From contig JASKMD010000025.1 in assembly GCA_030144725.1 (NCBI GenBank), forward strand, positions 6,001,208 to 6,065,207: 64,000 bases of DNA, read 5' to 3'. Positions 31,101-42,014 of this stretch are shown here, piece by piece. Position numbers and translations under genes: made by a program. A model generated the notes under the pieces. That model saw only the letters and a program-made list of their open reading frames with translations. It searched no databases and had not been told where the DNA came from. Numbering within the stretch: the stretch's first letter is position 1; the number at the start of each line of letters is the position of its first letter. Origin of the DNA: Haematococcus lacustris (lineage: Eukaryota; Chlorophyta; Chlorophyceae; Chlamydomonadales; Haematococcaceae).

Positions 31101-34100
31101 GGGACGGTCTGCTGGGCGAGTGCAGGCCAGCCCTGACACCGCCAGCTGTGACAGGCAATAGAGAGGAGGAGTGGATAGCTGAGGCCGAGGGAATGGCTGA
31201 CGCAGAGGCTGAGGGCATGGTTGTCGCAGTGGGGATGGCAGAGGTCAGGGCAGACGCTGACATTGTGGCTGTCTGCACCGCTGTTAAGGCTGTTGTGGCC
31301 AAAGATGCAGTCAGCGGTTGCGAGCCTGTCAGGATGGAGGAGCCCGTGGCGGTTGCGGGAGCAGGTGCATCGGGGAGTATTGAGTCGGCAGTAGTGGTGG
31401 CCTCTTGGGTGACCTCGCCGGGCATAGTGTAGCTCAGCTCTTGAACAGCCGTCTGGCTGGGAACAGAGGTGGCAGCTGTGGAGCCGCTGCGCTGCGGGTG
31501 CTGCAGGGACGACAAGCTCCTGGTTTCAGGGCTGGAGCCAGTGCCGCCGCTGGCGGTGTCAGAGGAGACGCTCTGTGGCATGCCAGTGGTCAAGATGCTG
31601 GCTGTTTGCAGCTGGCTGGCATTGTGGCTGGTGGCAGGCATGCTGGTAGCCTGAGCACTGCTTGCTATGCTGCTGGTCGGCTCCCGACTCGCTGCCTCAC
31701 TGTACACCTGTGGCATGACACACATCGCTGTGTCAGTCTAGGCTAGCCACATTAGTCAAGCATTCATCAAGGAGACTTCAGCGGGCGTGTATGTGTATTG
31801 CCATGATCATACACTGCTCTGCAGCCACTCTGCTGATCATACTCTACTGCGCAGCCATATGCCTGGTACTCAATACCGTGCGACACAGCAGCTGCATGTC
31901 ACATCATGGCCTGTTCCTGCACACAAGTGATGTACTCTTTCAGGGCTGTGCCATGGGCTTTGGCCATCACCCACCTGGAACTCCTCGCTGATGATGGTGG
32001 TTGTGTGCAGCTGCCTGGACGCCTGTGACAGGTAGCTTGGTCCCTGCTTGTCCATGACCCCCGGCGATGATAGCCCAGGCACAGTACGCCAGCCCTGGCC
32101 CTGGGCTGGGATGGATGCTGTGAGCTCCGTCCCAGCCACGGTGCCCCTCACACTGAAGTCCTGGGAGTACGCAGACGAGCTGCCCTCACTTCGGGGGGAG
32201 TCCATAAAGGGCTGCCCTGCCCTGCCATCCCTTGTGAGGTATGCCCCATCCTGGTTAATGGCCCCTGCAGGGATTGGGAGGGGTAGGCGCAAGGCAAGCT
32301 GCTGCATTGTGTGGCCTGGTTCATGGGCTGCTGGCCGAGGCGGGCTGAGGGGGTGGCTATCAACCTCTTGAAGTAGGTCAGAAGGGATGGTTTGGATGGC
32401 AGCATGAGCCACATGGTTCGACTTAAGCTGCTCAGCAAAGGCAGCTGCCACAGTGGTCAACTGGGCCCAGCCCTGGGAGGTGGTCTCTTTGAGAGCCTGC
32501 GGACAGACGCCACAGGCGAGCCAGGACATCTTGGACAGGGACGGAATGGCTAGGGCCAGAATGTCTAGGTGGCCATCTCTGCATCACTCAGGCATGTCAT
32601 GTAAAGCATGTGGGTGGGTGTTGTGATGCTGCAACTGATAGGGGTGGTGCAGCACCTGGTTGCAATCCAGCTGCTGCTGGCGCAGGATGTCCAGACCCTC
32701 TGCACGGATCTCATCTCGCAAGCTGTTCACAGTAGCCAGTGCGCGGCGGTCCTGCTAGCCCATCATAGCAGGCAGCAGCAGCAGGGGCAGCAGCAGCAGA
32801 GGGGTGAGACCATGGAGAGACTTCATTACTGAATATGAAAGCCAGACCTTGCCACGATGCCCTCGCACCATGTCGCATTATGGGAGAAGCTAGTAGGCAG
32901 TAGGCACTGGTGGCCCTGCTCACGCACTACAGCCTGCTGCCAGCAGCACATCCACCCCTGCCTTCCCACCTGCTACCGCAAGCATGCTTGAATGCAGACA
33001 TTGCTCCCGCTTCTGCACCTCCTCCCTCTCCCCCTTCTCCCTGGCTCACCCACCTGCTCCATCGCCTGCTGCAGCCTCAGTGCCTCCTTTTCCTGGGCTG
33101 CCATGCTCTCGTCCAGTGCTGCTGCCATGCGGGCCGCCTCCTGCTGCTGCAGAGCCAGCTCACGGGCATGCAGGATGCCTGCCATCTCCAGCTCCAGAGC
33201 CTGCACCTCCTCCAGCCTGCCAACACACGACAAGACACAACCAGGGAGTCCTTAGCCATAGCATCTGTCAGGTAGCTGCTCAAGCTGCTGCAGTCAGCAT
33301 GCTTGGGCCAGGGTGGCTCAGGCTCTTTCAACCATGATGCTCAAGCCAGGCTTTTGCAACGAAGATGCTCAGGCCAGGGGCTACGCCCAGGCTGTCACAG
33401 CCTGGGTGCTCAAGCAACGACTCAAGACAAGTGACACACCAGGGCTAGCCCTGGCTAGGGCTGCACCTCCAGTCAGCCCACTCACTTGCGTAGCTTCTCC
33501 TCCATCTGGTGCTGCAGCTCCAAGGGTGACAACCGGGGCCTAGCCACACCTGCCTGGCCTGGGCCATCTGGCATCAAGTCGTCCAACAGCATTGGGTGGG
33601 GCAGGTCATGTGCCTCATCGTCAGCAGCATCCGGCTCTTGCCTACCGCTCGCATCACCATTTGCATGAGGCATGTCCCATTGTCCCTCTCCAAGGTGTGG
33701 CTGGGCGTCTCCTTGTGCCTGGTGTGGTGGCTGCGATGGCTGTGATGCCTGAGGGGTTGGCTGATAGATGGCGGTAGGCCCAGGTTTGCTTTGAGTCGGC
33801 AGGATGACAAAGGGCGGCAGGGACAGGACCAGGGATTGAGCCTGGGCCAGGCTTGGCTGAGGCTGCGGGGGCAGGTGGCGCTGAGGTGATCCAGGCGGGG
33901 GCAGCTGGATGTTGATAAACATGGATGGGTGCACGGCCCGCTGCTCGCTGCCTGACTGCGCTGTGTAGGCTGCTGCCTGCTCAGCCTGAGGCTGCTGTGG
34001 GTGAAGTGGCGGCTGTTGCTGCAACTGCTGCTGCTGCTGGTCATGGGCAGTGGGTGGGTGAGGCAGAGGAGCAGGGTTGGTGGGCAGGAGGGAGGTGGGC

Positions 34101-37100
34101 AGCTGGATGGTGACTGGCGCAGGAGGGAACACACGGGCTGCTATCAGGCTTGCCACAGAAAGGGGGTTGACTGCAAGGCACAGGAGGCACAGGTAGACAA
34201 CAGCATATGATTGGAATGAAACGGGGAAAGGTCTGCTATTTTCCATGAGGCCATGGCTAAAAAGAAGGCTAGTCAAGCAAGGCAGGGCTGTGAAGGGGTA
34301 GCACGGTACCACGTACACTGCAACAGCAGCATAGCATTGGTGTGGCAGTACAGCAAGAGGGTATGCCCAATGATCTATCATACTCCTGACTCAGACGCAC
34401 CTCGCTGCACAGGCTGCCTGGGGAATGCAAAGCCTTCAACAGAGTCGCTGCCTGAGCTGCCAGCTGCATCCCCGTCTTCATCATGGTTGGTCCAGGCGTT
34501 GTGGATCATCTGGTGCTGCGCATGTCGCTGTTGGCGCCGGCGCCGCTGCTGCGTGTGCTGCTGCTGTGCTGCCTGCTGCCAAGCCCCAGCCGCGGACGCC
34601 TGCGCAGCTATTTGCATAGCTTCCAGCAACGCCTTCTTAGCTGGTCGGAGACGCATGGGACTGCCTTGTTGCACCTCCTCCTGTCTCAGCACCTCAGCGC
34701 AGGACGGGGCGGGCTGCCCAGCCTGCCTGTCGTCGCTCTCATCGTCAGAGACCAGGGAGTAGTCCCCTGGGCTGCTGTCAGGGTCATTGTCAGAAGCAGC
34801 TGTTACTGTACCGCAGGAGGTGCGGGCACCGTACTGCTGCAAGCCTGCCAGCAGGTCGCTGCCGGGGGAGGGTGGCACGCTGGGCAGGGTGGGTAGGGGC
34901 AGGCTGGCACGGATGTCTGGGGCTGAGGCCCAGGCCGGCAGCCGAGCCTGTTGCTGCAACAGTTCGGCTTGCACCTGGTCGGCAACAGAGGGGGCTACCC
35001 GGCTGGGTGGCAGGGACTGTTCTGGCTTAGGTAGAACTGAGCTGCTGTGCATCTGACCCAGCAGTGGGGGCTGAAGCTGTTCGGGCACCGCATGGGCTGA
35101 ATTGGGCTGGGGCCACAGGAGCAGCACCTGCTGTCCCCGGCCTTGCTGCATTGGGCCTGGCAGCATGTTGCTGGCACGCTGCTGAGCCTGGCTACTGGCT
35201 TCGTGCAGGGCACCGGGGTAGGCCGTGCTGCTGGGGCCTGTCTGTGGCAGTGCTGCTGCCGCCCCACTGGCATGCGCTGGGTCAGCCAAGAGCGTGTCAC
35301 TGGATACTGCCATGGCCTGTAGCTCCCCAAAGTCATGCACGTTGGGGCGACCGTCATCGGAGCTGGAGTCGGACTGGTCTGACATGATGGAGTCACTGCA
35401 TAAGTAAAACAGGCAGGCAGGCAGGCAGGTTGAGGATGCACAGGTGGGGTACCACTGGAGGCAGGGGAGGGGCGATGGAGTTGTGCACGTGACACTTAGA
35501 GCTGAAGCACCTAGAGGTGTGAGAGACAAGAAAAATAAGAACTAGTAGACTCCTGATGGAATTGGCATGTATGATGGAGGAGCTTCCACCTGGGGCGCGG
35601 CCTGCTCCCACGACCTACCCTGAGAGGGTAGTGTGTGTAGCTGTGGTTTCATGGCAACACATGCATAGCATGTGCACGAGGGCTGGGTGACCACTCACCC
35701 CTCCCTCCTGACCTCCCAGCTATCTTGAGCAAGGGTCTGGCTGGCAGCAGCTGCCTGCTCCTGGGCCATGCCATGGTCCTCATCCTGGTTGGGCTCATGC
35801 CTGCTGCCGTAGTGTGGCATCATGCCAGGGTAGGAGCCCAGGGCTGGTGGTGGAGGGGCGGTGGGGTCGGGCAAGGGAGGGTGGTAGTCGTCAGCCTCTG
35901 AGGTGGCTCTGCTGGTGAAGCTGGTGGGCCGGGTGCTAGGGGGGCCGGTGGGGATGTGCACAGCAGCCATAGGCGCCTCCCAATGGGCCTGCATGCATGC
36001 ATGCACAGCCCAACACAGCTGCCGCAAGCTGCCTCGCTCATAGTAGCCCCAACTTGGGCTTGGGTGGCTGGCACAGTAAAGGGCATGGGGCGCCAGCAAC
36101 CGCCTGCAGTGCTGATGCGGTGCTGCCTGCTGCTGGTCAGGTGAGTTGCATACATCCTGCTGTCGCAGTAAACACTGACAGGCGAGTGCCATGTAGTTAT
36201 GAATGCAAGTACTTCATGGACTACTGTGAACGCAGACAACGGGCCTGCTATTGTGCACATGAGCTGCCCGCCTGCTGCACTGACCATGCTGCAGACCCAC
36301 CGCACCTCTTGTGACATGCGCTGCTTCTTGGCAGTGTCCTCACTCGCTCCTCTGCCGGCTTGGCTGGACTGCTGCCGGTCATCTGCCTGCTGTTGCTGCT
36401 GCTCCCAGTACTGTTGCGCACCCCACTGCTGCTGCTGCTGCTGCCGAACTGCCTCAGTGCTGTTGTCAGACTCACCCGGGAAGCCCTGGCCCTCCCGCTG
36501 CTGGCCCAGCCATGCTGCCTGCTGCCGAGCCTGCGCCACAGCCTGTGCCTGCTGTGCCTGGCCGGTCAGCTGCCGAGCGATGTGCTCAGGAAGAACGCCC
36601 TTGGCCAAGAGGGCCAGCAGCTGTGACAGCGCCTGCTGCTGACCCGCCATTCCTCCCTCATCACCCATGGCATGCAAATCTTCGGCTGCTGCTACCGCCT
36701 CCTGTGCCCCACCCGCCCCAGCCACTCCTTCTCCTACCTCAGGACCGCTGACAACGTGCTGCCTGGCAGGTGCATGGCCAACAGGCAGAGGCATGCTGGA
36801 GGTGGGATGGCCCACCGCTCCCAACCGGCCCTGCAGGCTGCTCAGGTGTGCCTTGATCAGGTTTGCCCACTCCTTTATCTCTGCCACCTCTGAGGCCACT
36901 GCCTCCGCCACAGGCTGGACAGGGGGGCCCGGAGCGGGTGGGGCGGGCAAACTGGTGGGCGGGTGGGCGGAGGGGTGGGGCTGAGAGGGGGATCGGGGAC
37001 GCAGTGGGGAGCTGCGCCGCTTGCGGGGTTGAGTGCGGCCTGTGGTACAAGACAAGCAATAGTGAGGTGGGGCGTGGGCTGAGAGGGATGGGGCCTGTCA

Positions 37101-40100
37101 CAAATCCATGCCTTGCAGATGAGTATGAGTGCCTAGCTGCAGGTTGAGGTGCTGGTGCACATTGTCGGTGTGCACGCCTTGAGCGAGCCTGGACTAGGTC
37201 TGACGATGGCTGTTGTTGTGTGTTGCAGCAGAGCGGGTGTCAGGCAAATTTTTGGCATTTGCAGTTATGTCACAAAGCGGGAAACTGAATCAAACCACAT
37301 TGCTAAGGACCTCTCCCCAGCACACAGTACCAGGGCCGCATGCAAGCCACAGGAGTCACAGGTGAGCAGAGCTAGGTTTGCCATCTTCACCCATGAGCCA
37401 CTGGCATGGTAGGTTTGCCTGCTATTTTGGCTGTTGGGAGGCAGGCTTGTGATCCCACAGTCGGTATTGCTACAGAGGCAGCGGTAGGGGCAGCAGGCCA
37501 GCTGCATCTACTCTTGTAAGCTCACCTGGTGCTGCATACACCAGCGTGGCATCGCCAGCCACTTGACGCCTCCGCAACCTCCTAGGCACAACAGGAGAGG
37601 GGAGGAAGCAGATGATGCTCAGCCTACTACCACAGTGGCTCAGCTGCACTCAGCAAGCCTCGCAGCAGCTAGTGGCAGGTGATGGCAGGTGAATGCTGGT
37701 GGGCAAGAGGCATTAAGAGTGCCACAATCCCCAGTCATGCTGGCCTGCTGTGCAGGTTGCATGCATGGTTTGGTAATCACCTTTGCATGCGCAGCTGCTG
37801 CTGCCTTGTTGCCTTGAGCAGCTCTAGGGTCTTGTTTGTGAAGGCCTCCACGCTGGCCTTGCGCTTGGCCTTGTCAGTGCCCTTGCCAGCGTTGCCGTCA
37901 AGGGGGTTGCGTGGAGAGATGGTCTGCAGCCAGCCAATGAGGCCCTAGCAGCCTGTTGGACTGCTCACTACCACACATGAGATGAACATGGTTGAAACGG
38001 TGAGGGTGTTTTGAGGTTGTTGTGAGGCAATGCTGTGCTAGTGCATACTCACCATCGTTTGCGCTCAAGAACAAGTGGCTGAGATGAGGATGCTGTGAAT
38101 GCTAACATGCACAACCATGCCACCAGAGTAAGACTGGCAGCTGAACAAAGACACAGTTGACATTTCTGTGACACGTAGCACTGCTGCCACAGTACCCGGT
38201 CCCGCACCTGCATCACATTGCGTGACTGCTCCTGCAGCACACCCAGGACTCTGACAGCAGCGGCAGCAGCAGAGGCCGGCCTCTGCCTGCCTGGTGGCCC
38301 CTTGCCTGCCGATGCTGCACGGCTGTCCAGCACTAGCCTTGGCTCTGGGTCCCTGACACGGATAACCTGAGGCCTGTCGGCCCCAGCGCCTGGACCGGGA
38401 TCACGGTTTTCCCATTCGTCCCTGTAACTGACTGAAAGGCCTTTGCCGGAGGCCCGACCGCTGCCTCCGCCGCCGCCCCCTCCCTCTCCGCCTAAGGTGC
38501 TGATTGGACGCACCCCCTGCGCCCCGCGTCTGCCTGGTCTGACCGCGGAGTTTTCCACCCCAGTGATGCGCATCCGGGCTCCCGCCAGCTCGCGTGCTAC
38601 GGCGACATTCGTTGCGTTTGGCTGCGGCCGCAGGGACACGGCATCCACATCTGGGCGAGAACTGCCAACGCCAGCGCGGTAAGCCGTATCACGCTGACGC
38701 AGCTGCGCCGCGGTGAGGGCACCAGCGCCCCGCATGGGGCTGAGGTAGCCGTGCAGCTGAAGCGCCTCCTCAGGTTCAAGGGGGCCAGGATCCACCCAAG
38801 CACGCCGAGGCTCCCGGTGGGTGGGCCTGTCCATCATGGCTGCCATGTGCCGTCGAGTTTCCTGCACGCCGACTATCAATGCCAGCCTCAGCACTGCCGT
38901 CTCGTGCTGTATCCGGACTGGATGCATCATGTTGCTTGATGTAAGGATGCAGCAATACTTCGTCACAGACAAGCAGATTGTGTTGAACACCCCGGTCACA
39001 GCAGGTTAGCTGTAGGGTGTCATGATGATGGCAATCATTGGCAGCCTGTCTTGTCAGCATTCACCTCACGAGCCTGTGCTGAAAGCTGCCGCCTGAGCAG
39101 AAGAGGTGCCATCCGAGCCAGCTCTTCAGCCTCCTTTTGCTGGCGCAGCATGCGCTCATCAGTCTCACGCTTGGCTCGCATAAACTCCTGCAGGCAGGCA
39201 AACATTGAGGCAAGCCTACTGCCCAGCGTGAGCAGGATGAGCCAAGCCTTGCTGCCCTGCATGCCACAGGTACTCGTTGAGCTGCTGCATGGCTGGTGTG
39301 CGCACTCAAGCCTACCTGCAGGGCATGCCGTGCCTCTGGCTCCAAGGCCGCTGCAGGCCTGCAAGCGCCCGGACTGATGGCTCTTGCACCACCGCCTGCA
39401 GCTCAAGACCAGCTTCTTGACCTTGGTTATAGACCAGCTACCTCAAATGATCATAGGTGTGTCTGTGAACGTGAGTTTGTGCAATGAAGGATGTGCACTT
39501 GAGATGCACTGTCAGACCAGACCAGACTGTCAGCCAGACTGTCAGACCAGACCAGACTGTCTGCCAGACCAGACTGTCAGCCAGACCAGACTGTCAGCCA
39601 GACCATGTGCAGCACAACAGCTGTGAACGGAATGGGAAGTAGAGACCAGGGTCACCCACCCGCTGCCGGACCTCCTGGCCCAGTATCCAGCATGACTGCA
39701 TCAGGCGGTGGGGGAAGCATGGGCTGGCCACTGGCGCTGCCACCACTGTCCTGAGGGGGCAGCAGAGCCGGGGCAGTGCCGGGGGGGACCATGTGCCGTG
39801 CCCAGGGCCTGTCATAGCTGCGGCCCCTAGGCCGAGCCACGGGCTGATCCCCAGCGGCTGCGAGCCCAGGTGGGGGGGCTGCAGGCGCCCTTGCTGACAT
39901 GCAGCTGGCTCCAGCCAGCCCTGGGTCCTCCAGGCTGGCAGCAGGGGCTGCGGGTGGGCCAGTGTGTGAGTGGATTAGCGGGGCAGCAGGGTCCTGCACA
40001 GGGGTAGGGAAGACTACAGCTTGTGTCAGCTAAGACCAGCACCAGCATGCTGACTGCTACTCGGGATCAAGAGCGCACACCATTGTCTTGCCATCAGGAA

Positions 40101-41159
40101 TGCAGTCCATGGGATTCGAGCATGGGGCTGGGTGTGCTCTGTGTGTACGCACTCACTGGCAGGGTCACTGGCTCATCAGCCTGCTGCAAAGCTGCTTTAG
40201 ATTCCTGAGCAACATCCCGCTGCAGCCGTTCGGCTTTGTTCCGCTCCTGTTGCGCTGCCTGCTGCTGTCGGGCTTGAGCCTACGCGTGCACAGGCAGTGG
40301 CAGGCAGGCACATGCATATCACATCACGATTGTACCAGTAACGATACGCTGCAACTACCTTGATGCGTGACTCCGCCGCCATAGCGGCAGCTGCCTGGGC
40401 ACGCTTCTGAGCAACCTGCCGCTCATCCTCCACCGGGTTGGGTAGCAGCTGCAGCCGGGTTTCATCAGGAAGGGAAACCCCTTAGGGTTATAGCAAACTG
40501 TGAGCATTCTGAATTAGGGCCATAGAAGGGGTATCCACGCATGATGTGCAGTACTTGAGCGGGATCAAGGTCTGCAGCCCCACCTTTGGGTCTCGTCGCA
40601 CATGCTCCCTCACAGCGGGGGCTGCTGTGCCTGACCTGATGGCAGGGTGCTGACTGCCAGTCTGGGGCTGACCAGGCTTGCTGGCAGGCAGTAGTGTGAT
40701 GGGCCGTGAGGGTGAGGTGGGTCTGTGCTGTTGCGCCTGAGCAGGCTTGGCAAGGGTGGCTGCTGTAGGTTTCTGTGGCTGTACTCGGCTAGCCGGGGAT
40801 GGTTGCCGCTGATTCAATGCTGCAGCAGCCTGAGCAACCGCATTTGCTACGGAAACCCCTGCTGTGCACTGGCCAGCATCACTGGACAAGCGACGACTGG
40901 TGCCAGGCAGGCTTAAGCGGCCAGCCCTGAGCTCCTGCCTTGTATTTGTGTTGCCTGGTTGATCAGCTACCTGGATATGCAGTTGTAGGGCTGGGCTGGG
41001 CACAACTGGGGCTGGCTTTACCCTAAGGTATTCAAAGTCCTTGCTGGGTAGATGCTTAGTCAGCAGACTGAGCAACTCAGCATTGATGGGTTCTCGAACT
41101 GCTGCACCCTGTTGGTATTGGCTTGATTGAAACATGTTGCTACTGCACTGCTGCAGCAT
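17733..41159 (-). CDS. Giant CEP350/DUF4378-like coiled-coil protein (about 4,600 aa)
   Basis: About 38 exons on the minus strand read as one Ser/Ala/Gln-rich protein. Exons, high to low (approximate unless on clear splice sites): 41159-40584, 40448-40359, 40275-40159, 39997-39657, 39400-39320, 39190-39065, 38861-38209, 37925-37785, about 37590-37525, 37045-36310, 35990-35697, 35395-34400, 34170-33486, 33222-33050, 32755-32655, 32500-31975, 31708-31028, 30652-30520, 30285-30128, 29968-29712, 29430-29236, 28907-28610, 28395-28253, 27925-27857, 27652-27446, 27220-27022, 26722-25451, 25126-22918, 22910-22840, 22788-22713, 22353-21504, 21150-20999, 20623-20530, 20303-20036, 19744-19541, 19192-19035, 18597-18448, 18016-17733. 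Short coiled coils recur (ALELEMAGILHARELALQQQ; EKAKLAAQLASKQRELRSLQ). The C-terminus resembles DUF4378, found in plant TRM proteins and related to animal CEP350. A centriole/microtubule-anchoring role is inferred. It could be two genes. Confidence 0.6.
18628..18910 (+). repeat. 36-bp minisatellite, about 8 copies
   Basis: The near-identical 36-bp unit starts gtcagtgtcgaggttggagt. Because 36 is a multiple of three, it gives long open frames in several phases (for example a 12-residue GPGPDSNLDTDP repeat). Splice signals place it in an intron of the giant gene. Confidence 0.9.
22918..25126 (-). other. Largest exon (2.2 kb) of the giant protein
   Basis: The exon is bounded by gcag at its 5' side and a GTAATT donor. 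It encodes about 736 residues, mostly Ser, Ala, Thr and Pro, with a poly-Ser tract and a final acidic block (EYDEEEEEEEDELEDMQ). It holds EYSQDS, GYSGDF and AYSQSFDIGSIVEE, the repeated short motifs described in the findings. It is probably disordered and phosphorylated. Confidence 0.65.
25451..26722 (-). other. 1.27-kb exon of the giant protein
   Basis: It begins AAKLKLQAQREHLERELAA, a short coiled coil, and continues Ser/Gln-rich with acidic runs (poly-Glu, about 25845-25870) and ends with a GTGAGG donor after SDLPSGSIE. It also has DASILEEE and DTVLEEED motifs. Confidence 0.65.
39505..39604 (+). repeat. Short cagaccagactgtc tandem repeats in intron
   Basis: The motifs cagaccagactgtc and cagccagactgtc alternate for about 95 bp. 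Confidence 0.8.
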
Positions 41160-42014
41160 GGGGACGAGGTCTCACTGCTGCTGTCATCGTGCTGCTGTTG
41201 TGCCGGGCTGGCAACGCAAGACCCCTACTGCTTGCAGTCAGCCACGTATCTGCTCACTACTCCGTATCGCTCGCGACCAGCTTTGACCAGTGTTGACCGG
41301 CCACGAAGTTCACGCGAGGACTTGGGCTTCCTACTGTCCGGCTGTTGTGCTAGTGAGTGGCTTGCTTCCCTGTCCACCCGTCACGACTAGCGGCCAGCAA
41401 GTAGAGCCAGCCAATGGGTCATGGGTGACTCCTGCGTCCCTTACCTATTTTATTATAGTGCGCGATGGACCAAGTTATAATCCCTGCAGCCCTCATGCAA
41501 CACCAAAATAAAGCATGAGTTGCAATCAAACACAGGATGCGAAATCATTGTTGTAGAGGCTGCTGACAGCGTGCCTAATGCCCACTTCGGCTCAGCCTTC
41601 TGGTGTGTGTGCCTCCACGTCTACTACTAGCAAGAGCTTCAACTAACCCTATAGCTCTTACTCACACACATCCCCTTTGCGAGGGGTTTGGTATCTTGTT
41701 TTCTTGGATTGTCTTGTAGTGATTTAACATTCTTGCTTAACCTGACATGATTAAAACGCTGTGCCGCTATGATGACTGCAAACGTGCATAGGCTGGTGAT
41801 GGAGCACATACCTACGTATTACACTGCACTAGTACAATTCCTTCGACCTACAACCTACACTTACAAGCACATTAAGGGCTACAGGAACTACTATCACCTG
41901 CCCCGGGCACAGAACTTATGACGTGCCCAAGTTTCATTCATATGTTTATCTCGCCCGCATGCGGCAGTGGTGGCTAGATAATGAGCCGGCATACCTCCGC
42001 GTCCTTGTTTGTTC
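41160..42014. promoter_or_regulatory. Bidirectional promoter region: CEP350-like (minus) / WDR83 (plus)
   Basis: About 0.86 kb lies between the presumed start of the giant minus-strand gene and the WDR83 start codon at 42015. It is less GC-rich than its surroundings. No TATA box is obvious, and no other gene is seen. The first exon of the giant gene could have a further 5' non-coding exon here. Confidence 0.5.
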
